This document shows positions 42,970 to 50,792 of a stretch of DNA of 64,000 bases, piece after piece (the stretch's first letter is position 1; each line of letters begins with the position of its first letter). A model generated the notes under the pieces. The model had not been told where the DNA came from and did no database searches. It saw only the letters and a program-made list of their open reading frames with translations. The stretch covers positions 1 through 64,000 of the forward strand of contig CBFHQE010000002.1 of the NCBI GenBank assembly GCA_965657935.1. The letters are read 5' to 3'. The stretch is from Maricaulis sp965657935 (GTDB lineage: Bacteria; Pseudomonadota; Alphaproteobacteria; Caulobacterales; Maricaulaceae). The position numbers were made by a program, and so were the translations under genes.

Positions 42970-43585
42970 AGGCAATGCCGCCCGCAAGCGCGACGTGCCG
43001 GGCTCTACGCGTTATCACGACAAGTCCGCCGACAAATGGGTCGTCAAGGTCCTGCCCGGCGGATATCACGTGACGGAGGGCGCGGACGGCAGCGAGCTGA
43101 TATCGACCGTGCTTGGATCCTGCGTCTCTGCGTGTATCTGGGACCCCGTCGTGGGCCTGGGTGGCATGAACCATTTCATGTTGCCGCACGATGATGCCGG
43201 CGTCTGGGGCGGTGCCAGCCTGGCCATGCGCTATGGCAATCACGCCATGGAAAGCCTGGTCAATACCCTGCTCAAGGCCGGGGCCGACAAACGCCGTCTA
43301 CAGGTAAAGTTCTTTGGCGGTGGCAATGTCATGCAGCGAATGCGGGGTGTTGGCGACCAGAACGCAGACTTTGCGCGTCGATATGCAGACGCTGAGGAGC
43401 TGACTGTTGCGGCCTGGGATCTGGGCGGAGACCGCGGTCGCCGCATCATGTTTGACCCGGAAAGCGGCAAGGTCTGGCGAAAATTCCTCAGCACGTCTGC
43501 GCTGGGTGAGGTCACTGAAGTGGAATCCTCGATGCACAAGGCGCCTCCGCTTCGCAAGAAGAAAACCGATATCGAGCTGTTTTAG
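42962..43585 (+). CDS. cheD: Chemoreceptor glutamine deamidase CheD
   Basis: A 207-residue CheD, longer than usual (about 160) at the N-terminus. The catalytic Cys54 in LGSCVSACIWDP and His71 in GGMNHFMLP are present, as is GGGNVM. It deamidates receptor glutamines. I chose ATG 42962, inside the end of cheR. The C-terminus ends in KKKTDIELF; the last five residues also end the MCP-like protein three genes on. Confidence 0.93.
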   Translation: MSRGNAARKRDVPGSTRYHDKSADKWVVKVLPGGYHVTEGADGSELISTVLGSCVSACIWDPVVGLGGMNHFMLPHDDAGVWGGASLAMRYGNHAMESLVNTLLKAGADKRRLQVKFFGGGNVMQRMRGVGDQNADFARRYADAEELTVAAWDLGGDRGRRIMFDPESGKVWRKFLSTSALGEVTEVESSMHKAPPLRKKKTDIELF

Positions 43586-43593
43586 GGGAATTC

Positions 43594-44649
43594 ATGCCGC
43601 GCAAGATACGGACATTGGTGGTCGACGACAGTGCCTTGATGCGGATGCTTATCCCGTCAATGCTCAAGCGCTCGCCTCATATCGAGGTGGTTGGCGCGGC
43701 GTCGAACCCGTTCGCAGCGCGCGAGATGATCAAGGATCTCAATCCAGACGTTATCACGCTGGACGTCGAGATGCCAAAAATGGATGGAATCTCTTTTCTC
43801 AACAAGATCATGACACTACGTCCCACTCCTGTGGTTATGGTGTCCTCGTTGACCCAGAAGGGCGCTGACATCACGCTCAAGGCGCTCGAGCTGGGAGCCA
43901 TTGATTTTATAGGAAAGCCGACGCTCGATCTGGAAAAGAACATGCCTCTGCTCGCGGACGAGTTGATTGACAAGGTGCGCGCCGCCGCCGTTTCCAACGT
44001 CCGAGCCCACTCGCGCAAGGTGGAGGTGAAAGCCGCCCCGCCAGTCCAGTTCGACACGACAGAGGCAGTCGTGGCCATGGGCGCCTCCACCGGTGGTGTG
44101 GAAACGCTGGGGCGTGTCCTGGGTGCTTTGCCGCCGAACGCGCCGGGAATTGTTATCGCACAACACATGCCTGCGGCCTTCACCAAGCAATTCGCCGAGC
44201 GCATCGACAAATCGTGCGCGGTCAATGTGTCCGAGGCCGAACAGGGGCGGCGCATCCGTCCCAGATCGGTTTTTATCGCTCCGGGCGACCGGCACCTGGA
44301 AGTGCGTCGCTCCGGTGCGGATTATGTTTGCCAGCTGACGGACGAAGCACCGGTCAGTGGTCACAAACCGTCTGTTGACGTGCTCTTTAACTCGGTCGCC
44401 AAGGCGTGTGGAGCACAGGCGGTTGGCGTCATCCTGACCGGCATGGGCAAGGACGGGGCGGACGGTCTCAAGCGGATGCGGGACGCTGGTTGTCACACGC
44501 TTGGCCAGGACGAGGCGTCCAGCCTGGTCTACGGCATGCCGAAAGCTGCTTTTGAGGCCGGCGCGGTCGAGAGGCAGTTACCGGAAGATAAGATTCCATC
44601 AGCCATACTGCGGATCGTATCCGAGAGTGGCGACGTATTGCGTATTTAA
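43594..44649 (+). CDS. cheB: Chemotaxis methylesterase CheB
   Basis: A 351-residue CheB. The N-terminal receiver has Asp11-Asp12 and phospho-acceptor Asp57 (TLDVEMPKMDG). The C-terminal methylesterase has the catalytic Ser in GASTGGVE, the His in AQHMPAAFT and the Asp in GMGKDGADG. It removes methyl groups and deamidates receptor side chains once phosphorylated by CheA. AGGGGAA precedes the ATG, eight bases after cheD. Confidence 0.96.
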   Translation: MPRKIRTLVVDDSALMRMLIPSMLKRSPHIEVVGAASNPFAAREMIKDLNPDVITLDVEMPKMDGISFLNKIMTLRPTPVVMVSSLTQKGADITLKALELGAIDFIGKPTLDLEKNMPLLADELIDKVRAAAVSNVRAHSRKVEVKAAPPVQFDTTEAVVAMGASTGGVETLGRVLGALPPNAPGIVIAQHMPAAFTKQFAERIDKSCAVNVSEAEQGRRIRPRSVFIAPGDRHLEVRRSGADYVCQLTDEAPVSGHKPSVDVLFNSVAKACGAQAVGVILTGMGKDGADGLKRMRDAGCHTLGQDEASSLVYGMPKAAFEAGAVERQLPEDKIPSAILRIVSESGDVLRI

Positions 44650-44691
44650 CCCGGTGCGATTTGGGCGCACCCAGCAGGACGAGTTCACGTT

Positions 44692-45744
44692 ATGGGACAA
44701 GTTGCAGACTTCGATTCAGGACCAGAGGACGCCCGGATGCCCAAAACGCCGGTGGCGCGCCTGTTGTTGGGCACCATTGAGTCGGCAAACCTTGTCTTGA
44801 ACGAAACAACCACGGATGTGGAAGCCCAGGCCCACCGACTGAGCTCCCTGTTTACCAGCCTGACCGATGCCTCCAGCGAGCAGACCGACCGGCTGGCCGC
44901 GCTCGTAGAGCAGATTTCTTCCGTTGAGTATGATGGTGGCGAGGTCGACCTTGTCGCCTTGCCGCGCATTCTTGAGGAATCGCTGGAAGAGGTCACCGAG
45001 CGCATTCTTGTTCTGTCCAAGCAGGGCGTGTCCCTGATCTATTCCCTCGACGAGATTCTGGAAGAGATTGACGAGCTCCAGAGTTGTATCACCGAAATCG
45101 AGGCGATTAACCGACAGACGCGACTGCTTTCGCTGAACGCCCAGATCGAAGCGGGACGTGCGGGTGATGCGGGAGCGGGTTTTCAGGTCGTTTCAACGGA
45201 GATGCACACGCTTTCCAGGCGCATTGACGCGCTTTCGGAAAAGATGCGTGGCAGTACGGGAATTGTGACCCGTTCGATCAAGGAGGTCATCGCCTCAATT
45301 CGCACCGAGTATGAAGAGCTCAGCGAAATCGGCGCGATGGACCTGACCCAGCAGATCGACGCCAAGGAGCATCTGGAAATTCTGCTCAACGCACTGGTGG
45401 CCCGCAATGGTCAGATCCAGGGCGTGTTGGGCCATTCCACTGACACGGCGCGTCGAATCTCCGACGAGATCCGTGAGGTGGTCATGGCCATGCAGTTTCA
45501 GGACCGTATGAAACAGCGCACGGACGCGGTCGTGAAGGCCTTCGATGCCGTGGCGCAATTCCTTGATGAACATCCGGATCTTCTCGCTGATGATTCCGGG
45601 TGTGATACGCTCAAGCAGAATATCCTTGATTCCATCACACTGTCGGATGTTTGCCGCGAATTCGGCCAGCGTTTCGGAGTGGAGGATGATGGGGCTAGCG
45701 CGTCGCCGTCCGGCGATGGCGATCTCGATATTGAACTATTCTAA
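44692..45744 (+). CDS. Soluble MCP-like protein with CheZ-type FQDxxxQ motif
   Basis: A 350-residue helical protein without membrane segments or sensor domain. Residues about 125-205 resemble the receptor signalling hairpin: EIEAINRQTRLLSLNAQIEA and GRAGDAGAGFQVVSTE match the conserved tip and its return helix. Further on, MQFQDRMKQ at 267-275 contains D271 and Q275 in the DxxxQ spacing used by CheZ phosphatases. The C-terminus ends in DLDIELF. It may be a CheY-P phosphatase or a soluble receptor-like scaffold. It follows cheB after 42 bases and precedes the STAS gene by 11. No name is assigned because the combination is unusual. Confidence 0.8.
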   Translation: MGQVADFDSGPEDARMPKTPVARLLLGTIESANLVLNETTTDVEAQAHRLSSLFTSLTDASSEQTDRLAALVEQISSVEYDGGEVDLVALPRILEESLEEVTERILVLSKQGVSLIYSLDEILEEIDELQSCITEIEAINRQTRLLSLNAQIEAGRAGDAGAGFQVVSTEMHTLSRRIDALSEKMRGSTGIVTRSIKEVIASIRTEYEELSEIGAMDLTQQIDAKEHLEILLNALVARNGQIQGVLGHSTDTARRISDEIREVVMAMQFQDRMKQRTDAVVKAFDAVAQFLDEHPDLLADDSGCDTLKQNILDSITLSDVCREFGQRFGVEDDGASASPSGDGDLDIELF

Positions 45745-45755
45745 GGGGGAGAAGA

Positions 45756-46058
45756 ATGGAATACACCGCTGACCACTCAGGAGAGGCGCTGCACGTGCGC
45801 ATTTCCGGCGTTCTGACATTTGATGATCACGAACGTTTCAAGGCCATCGTCAAGCTTATTGCTACGGGCTCTGAAACTCAGATTACCCTTGACCTCGGCC
45901 AGACCAAGATGATCGATTCCGCGGGTATCGGCATGTTGCTTCTGGCGAATGACAAGGCCGTCAAGGAATCGAAAAAGATGTCATTGACCGGCGTAAACGG
46001 CCATGTGGCCAAAGTTATCGAACTTTCCAAGGTCGATCAGATCATTCCGATCGCCTGA
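45756..46058 (+). CDS. STAS domain anti-anti-sigma-type protein (second of two)
   Basis: A 100-residue single STAS domain of the RsbV/SpoIIAA type with the canonical phospho-Ser region TKMIDSAGIGMLLLA. AGGGGGA lies five bases before the ATG. The next two genes encode a PP2C phosphatase and a HATPase, the enzymes that dephosphorylate and phosphorylate such STAS proteins. It is therefore the likely substrate of the switch; what it finally binds is unknown because no sigma factor is in the operon. Confidence 0.9.
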   Translation: MEYTADHSGEALHVRISGVLTFDDHERFKAIVKLIATGSETQITLDLGQTKMIDSAGIGMLLLANDKAVKESKKMSLTGVNGHVAKVIELSKVDQIIPIA

Positions 46059-46070
46059 TAAGGGCCTGTC

Positions 46071-47270
46071 ATGATTGCCAAACCCAAGCCGACCGAGGCA
46101 GACGTCGCTTCCGCGACCATCGAAGCAAATGATGCGCGTGTCCTGATTGTTGATGATTTGAGATCATCGCGCATGCTCATCGGCAGCGTGCTGAAGGCTG
46201 TAGGGTTTTCCAACCTCGACTATGCCGTAGACGGAGTGGATGCGCTCGAGAAGTTCCGTGAATTCGAGCCGGATGTCGTTGTCCTCGATATTGTTATGCC
46301 GCGCATGGACGGATTCGAGGTTTGCCACGAGATCCGCAAAACACTGCAGAGCGATGTGCCCATCCTGATCCAGTCCGGTGTCCAGGAGGGCAATCAACGC
46401 GTTCGGGCCTTCGATGAAGGCGCCAGCGATCTTGTGTCAAAGCCGATCAATGCCGCCGAACTGGTCTCGCGTTTGCGCCTTCACATTGAACGCCGGCGTA
46501 TGATCGACCGTCTCCAGCGCTACCAGCACCGAATGGAAGAGGAGCTGCAAACGGCGGAAGCCATGCAGATGTCACTTCTTAAATCGCCGGAGGAATTAGA
46601 AGCACTGACCCAGCCGAAGGGCGCAGAGGTGGAAGCCTTCTACCGGGCGTCACACAAGCTCGGCGGTGACCTCTGGGAAGCGTTCGAAGTCGACGAGGAC
46701 CGGTTCGGCCTTTTGATGTTCGACTTGTCCGGTCATGGTGTGTCGGCGGCGATCAACGCGTTCCGGCTCCACATGCTGGTCAATTCATACAAGGATTTGA
46801 GAGGGGACCCGGCCAGGTGGCTTGCTCAGGTGTCTGCCGATCTCTACCGCATGCTGCCGGTTCAGCATTTCTCGACAGGATTTTACGGGGTATTTGACCG
46901 CCGCGACAAGACGTTGACCTATGCCGCCGCAGGCGCGCCGACCCCGGTGCTGATCCGCGACGAGGAAGCGATCGAGCTCGATGGCAGCGGTGTCATCATG
47001 GGGTGTCTTCCCAGCGCGGAATACACCAATCACCGGCTCGAGCTGCGGCCGGGCGATCAATTGTGTCTCTACAGCGATGCTCTCTACGAGGACTTCGAAG
47101 ACCCGACCCGGTCACTGGAGGTCGGGGATCTGGTTGATCATATCCGCACTGGTCTCGCCAATCGACAGCCGGCCGGGTTTGCAGACGCGCTTGTCCGTAG
47201 CATCTTTGGTCATTTCCCGGACTCCATGCCGGATGATCTCACCATTTTGCGACTGGAAGTACGAGCATGA
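46071..47270 (+). CDS. REC-PP2C (SpoIIE-type) response-regulator phosphatase
   Basis: A 399-residue protein. The receiver domain (about 22-138) has Asp28-Asp29, phospho-acceptor Asp73 (VVLDIVMPRMDG) and Lys124. A helical linker (about 138-172, ending AEAMQMSLL) leads to the PP2C/SpoIIE domain (about 185-398) with metal ligands in HKLGGDLWEAF (Asp200), MFDLSGHGVSAA (Asp218) and PDDLTILRL. Phosphorylation of the receiver by CheA or the Hpt protein would tune dephosphorylation of the STAS partner. The domain order resembles RsbU-like and HsbR proteins. It overlaps the HATPase gene by four bases. Confidence 0.92.
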   Translation: MIAKPKPTEADVASATIEANDARVLIVDDLRSSRMLIGSVLKAVGFSNLDYAVDGVDALEKFREFEPDVVVLDIVMPRMDGFEVCHEIRKTLQSDVPILIQSGVQEGNQRVRAFDEGASDLVSKPINAAELVSRLRLHIERRRMIDRLQRYQHRMEEELQTAEAMQMSLLKSPEELEALTQPKGAEVEAFYRASHKLGGDLWEAFEVDEDRFGLLMFDLSGHGVSAAINAFRLHMLVNSYKDLRGDPARWLAQVSADLYRMLPVQHFSTGFYGVFDRRDKTLTYAAAGAPTPVLIRDEEAIELDGSGVIMGCLPSAEYTNHRLELRPGDQLCLYSDALYEDFEDPTRSLEVGDLVDHIRTGLANRQPAGFADALVRSIFGHFPDSMPDDLTILRLEVRA

Positions 47271-48121
47271 TGGCAGAGCTCGCGAGCCGTGCGACCGAAG
47301 GAAAGGTCTGGGCGCGGTTCAAGGATACACGCCTTTCCCGCCTTCTTCCCGAGGTGCTTGGGGCTGAGCTCGACGACGCCATTGCCCACGACGAGGAACC
47401 GGATTTCTCGACGATCGGGATTGTAATTGTTGACGACGCCCACGCCGATATACTAGCCGCGGCGCGTGCGCAGACCGATTGCATTATCCAGACCATACTG
47501 ATTTCGGTGGATGCTTCGCCGGGCCGGGCCGATTTTGTCCTGCCGGTGGATGTTGATGCCCAGGTGCTCAGCTCTGTTTACACAGCAGCGAACGAGTTTC
47601 GTTCCCAGGTCGTCAGCTTGCGCCGTGATGTGGCCGGCCGCCAGTCCGCTGTTGGCACAATCAACCACGGTCAGTTCGTGCTCTCTACGCTGGATGAGGC
47701 GCGTAATCTTGCAACCATGCTGGCTCTGGCCTGCCCGAACTCGGACCTGGTGGCGATTGGATTGCAGGAATTGCTGATTAACGCGGTTGAGCATGGCAAT
47801 CTTGAGATTACCGCACAGGAGAAACAGGATCTGCTCCTCGATGGGAAATGGCGCGATGAGGTTGAGCGCCGCCTCAACAGCGAGGAATATGCAGGCCGTG
47901 TGGTGCTGGTGAATTTCCAGCGGGGCGAATGCATGATCTCGATCACGATCCAGGATGATGGTGACGGGTTCGAATATGACAATGACGCCGCGAGTGACAT
48001 GCCGAGTGAAGGGTATCGGGGGCGCGGCATTGCCATGGCTCGTGATCTGTCCTTTTCCAGCCTGACCTATCTCGGGCGTGGCAACCTGGTGGAAGCGACA
48101 ATCTTGCTGCAAAACGAATAG
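47267..48121 (+). CDS. RsbW-like HATPase serine kinase with pseudo-receiver N-terminus
   Basis: A 284-residue protein. The C-terminal half (about 150-280) is a GHKL ATPase of the RsbW/SpoIIAB type: N-box QELLINAVEHGNLEI, G1 motif DDGDGF and G2 GRGIAMARDL. The N-terminal 130 residues look like a degenerate receiver fold (FSTIGIVIVDDAHADIL and TILISVDAS) without a clear phospho-Asp site. Such kinases phosphorylate STAS proteins on Ser/Thr. It completes the STAS-phosphatase-kinase set. Start ATG 47267 or 47270. It is the last gene of the operon; a 77-base gap precedes the phosphatase gene. Confidence 0.87.
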   Translation: MMAELASRATEGKVWARFKDTRLSRLLPEVLGAELDDAIAHDEEPDFSTIGIVIVDDAHADILAAARAQTDCIIQTILISVDASPGRADFVLPVDVDAQVLSSVYTAANEFRSQVVSLRRDVAGRQSAVGTINHGQFVLSTLDEARNLATMLALACPNSDLVAIGLQELLINAVEHGNLEITAQEKQDLLLDGKWRDEVERRLNSEEYAGRVVLVNFQRGECMISITIQDDGDGFEYDNDAASDMPSEGYRGRGIAMARDLSFSSLTYLGRGNLVEATILLQNE

Positions 48122-48198
48122 ACCGTCTTTAAGAGTTCACTGGATTTCCGGCTCTGGCTCCGCTAGGCGAGCCATCAACGAATATTGGAGGATGTTCA

Positions 48199-49698
48199 GT
48201 GCGCGTTTCAATCACTGCCGCCGTGTCCGCTCTTGCGGCAATTTCCACGATCTGCTCCGCCGGTCAGGCCCAGTCCGTCGACGATGGCCGGGACGAGACA
48301 TGGGCCCGTGCCCAGGCCGAGGCGCGCGCCCGGATTGAGCGACGCATTCGACCGCAGCAGGCACGCAATGTGATCCTGTTTGTCGCGGATGGAATGAGCA
48401 TCCCGACGATTACGGCCGCGCGAATTTTCGATGGCCAGGAAAACGGGCTGGGCGCCGATGATGTCGAGCACCTGCTCAGCTTCGAGAGTTTCCCGGACGC
48501 CGCCCTGGTGCGGACTTACTCCACCGATGCCCAGGTTCCCGATTCAGCGAACACCGCCTCCGCGATGGTGACGGGCGTGAAGACACGCAATGGCGCGTTG
48601 AGTGTGCGTGGTGACCAGTTCCTGGACGTTTGTGATGGAACCTCCACGCCGCCGGCGACCCTGGTGGAGCTGGCAGAAGGCCGTGGCATGTCCACCGGCA
48701 TTATATCCACCGCACGGATCACTCATGCGACCCCGGCTGCAGCCTATGCCCACTCGGCATCTCGGCAATGGGAGCTTGATACGGTCCTGCCGGAAGAGGC
48801 CGTCGCGGCGGGTTGTGAGGATATTGCCGCCCAATTGCTGTCCTTCGATCATGGCGACGGACTGGATGTCGTGCTGGGGGGCGGGCGTCAGGCTTTCCTG
48901 CCAGACGGTGAAGGCGGACGTCGTGGAGATGGCCGCAACCTCATGCAGGAATGGGCTGATCGTGGTGGTGTCACCGCAACTACTGCCAACGAGTTCCGTG
49001 CCATCTCGTCCGATGATGAAGCGCCGGTCCTTGGCCTCTTCACCGGCAGCCACCTGGCTTTCGAAGCGGACCGGGTCGATGAGGAGGAACCATCCCTCGC
49101 TGAGCTCACATCCTTCGCTGTTCGCCGGCTGGAGAATGATGAGGCCGGTTATGTCCTGCTCGTCGAGGCCGGTCGGGTTGACCACGCCCATCACGCAACC
49201 AACGCCTATCGGGCCTTCACGGACATGCAGGCGTTCGCGGACGCGATTGCCGCAGCGGCCGAGCTGGTGGATCTGGACGAAACACTGATCCTAGTTACCG
49301 CCGACCATGGCCACACGATGACGATTTCGGGATATCCGGCTCGCGGCAACCCGATCCTGGGGCTGGTCCGTTCTACCAATATGGAAGAGCCAGGCGGTGA
49401 GCCTCGCCTGACATTCGACGCCACCGGTCGCCCCTATACAACGATTGGCTATGCGAACGGTCCGAATACCCGAGCAGAAGATGACGAGGCCCTGACGGAA
49501 GACGAGGTGATGGCGACCAGCTACCGGCAGGAAGCGACTGTTCGCCGTCCATCCGAGACCCATTCAGGTGCTGATGTTGCCTTGTTCGCCAATGGACCGC
49601 GCTCGCACTATTTCAGCGGATCGATGGAGCAGAACACGATTTTCCACCTCATCAAGGCCGCGCTCGGCTGGGACGGTGACGCGGGCGAGCAGGAGTAA
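48199..49698 (+). CDS. Alkaline phosphatase (PhoA family), exported
   Basis: A 499-residue periplasmic or secreted alkaline phosphatase. A Sec signal peptide covers about 1-25. The metal-site Asp64 is in LFVADGMS and the catalytic Ser116 in PDSANTASAMVTG, with EAGRVDHAHHATN, TADHGHTMTI and the late HSGADVALFANG completing the metal ligands. GTG start with GGAGGA seven bases upstream. No obvious Pho box is seen in the short upstream gap, so phosphate control is not shown. Confidence 0.93.
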   Translation: MRVSITAAVSALAAISTICSAGQAQSVDDGRDETWARAQAEARARIERRIRPQQARNVILFVADGMSIPTITAARIFDGQENGLGADDVEHLLSFESFPDAALVRTYSTDAQVPDSANTASAMVTGVKTRNGALSVRGDQFLDVCDGTSTPPATLVELAEGRGMSTGIISTARITHATPAAAYAHSASRQWELDTVLPEEAVAAGCEDIAAQLLSFDHGDGLDVVLGGGRQAFLPDGEGGRRGDGRNLMQEWADRGGVTATTANEFRAISSDDEAPVLGLFTGSHLAFEADRVDEEEPSLAELTSFAVRRLENDEAGYVLLVEAGRVDHAHHATNAYRAFTDMQAFADAIAAAAELVDLDETLILVTADHGHTMTISGYPARGNPILGLVRSTNMEEPGGEPRLTFDATGRPYTTIGYANGPNTRAEDDEALTEDEVMATSYRQEATVRRPSETHSGADVALFANGPRSHYFSGSMEQNTIFHLIKAALGWDGDAGEQE

Positions 49699-49796
49699 AT
49701 CGAATATTCAGCTAGGGTTCAGGCCATCAAGCCCCTAATGTACCCATCTTAGGGAATGCGCGGTGCTTAGCGCGGCGCATTTGGGAAAAGGGGATA

Positions 49797-50699
49797 ATGA
49801 TGAAGTTTGTTCTTGCGATCTCGGCGAGTGTTCTGGCGCTGGGCAGTAGTGCATTTGCACAGGATTTCACCCAACCGGCAACGGCTGGCAGTGTGTCGCT
49901 GAATTCCGGCTTTTCGCCGGATCCGTATACGGCACAGATTACGTCTGGGGGCACGATTTCCGCTTCGACGATCAGCGGCAGCTGTCGCGGCTGGATTGCC
50001 AACGCGCCGGACTATTCGGTTTCCTATGGCGCCGGCAACACGTTTGATCTTACAATTGGCGTCGATTCCAACAGTGACACGACGCTGGTGGTTAATGGCC
50101 CCAATGGCAACTGGTATTGCGATGATGACGGCGGCGCAGGCCTCAACCCGCTGCTCTTCTTCGCCAATCCGCAGTCCGGCCGGTATGATATCTGGGTTGG
50201 TTCCTACCAATCCGGTGAATACGCGAGCTCGACGCTCTCGGTGTCCGAGATTGGCCAGATTGCCGAGCATTATGACCAGCCGACGGTTTATGGTCCGGAC
50301 TTCAGCCTGCCCGCTCTCTTCGGTACGGTCAGTCTGAATTCAGGATTTGCGCCGGATCCGTATCGGGTGAACGTGGTCTCCGGTGGTCAGTTCTCCGCTT
50401 CGGACGTGCGTTCGGGCTGTCGTGGCTGGGTGTCCGGTGCGCCGGACTTTGAACTCAGCTTTTCGGCCGGTTCACTGCCGTTGATCATCTCGGCGAATTC
50501 GGGTTCCGATACGACGCTGCTGATCAACGATCCGAATGGCAACTGGCACTGTGATGATGATGGCGGCAATGCCGGTCTGAATCCTGCCGTGACCCTCCAC
50601 AACGCCATGTCGGGCACTTATGATGTCTGGATCGGCTCATATTCGCAGGGTGAAAACGCCAACGCGACACTCTCGATCTCAGAGCTCTACAGCGAATAG
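49797..50699 (+). CDS. Secreted protein with two repeated PPC-like beta domains
   Basis: A 300-residue protein with a signal peptide (about 1-22, ending SAFAQ) and two tandem domains of about 130 residues. Each repeats the order SVSLNSGFSPDPY, SGG, SGSCRGWI..APDY, SDTTLVVN, NGNWYCDDDGG, LNP and YDIWVGSY, so each has one presumed disulfide (CRGW to the Cys before DDDGG) and an acidic DDDGG loop suited to calcium binding. No catalytic domain is present. It may be an envelope or extracellular adhesin or stabiliser; function unknown. AAAAGGGG precedes the start. Confidence 0.78.
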   Translation: MMKFVLAISASVLALGSSAFAQDFTQPATAGSVSLNSGFSPDPYTAQITSGGTISASTISGSCRGWIANAPDYSVSYGAGNTFDLTIGVDSNSDTTLVVNGPNGNWYCDDDGGAGLNPLLFFANPQSGRYDIWVGSYQSGEYASSTLSVSEIGQIAEHYDQPTVYGPDFSLPALFGTVSLNSGFAPDPYRVNVVSGGQFSASDVRSGCRGWVSGAPDFELSFSAGSLPLIISANSGSDTTLLINDPNGNWHCDDDGGNAGLNPAVTLHNAMSGTYDVWIGSYSQGENANATLSISELYSE

Positions 50700-50720
50700 T
50701 CAGGTTGGACTCGTATCAGA

Positions 50721-50752
50721 AGAGGCTGCGGCAATCCGCGGCCTCTTTTTTT
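50721..50752 (+). terminator. Intrinsic terminator after the PPC-like gene
   Basis: GAGGCTGCGG-CAAT-CCGCGGCCTC forms a 10-base stem with one G-T wobble and is followed by seven T residues, 22 bases past the stop. It is a typical strong Rho-independent terminator. Confidence 0.9.
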
Positions 50753-50792
50753 GTGCGGCGAACCCCGGCACTCTGTTCTCACGGAGGTTGTC

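Noticed and set aside
44692..45744. Classification of the MCP-like protein as a normal transmembrane chemoreceptor
   Set aside because: It has no membrane segment or sensor domain and only a partial signalling hairpin.
48122..48198. Terminator or Pho box between the chemosensory operon and alkaline phosphatase
   Set aside because: GGCTC...GAGCC is a 5-base stem without T-tract, and no repeated CTGTCA-like direct repeat is present.
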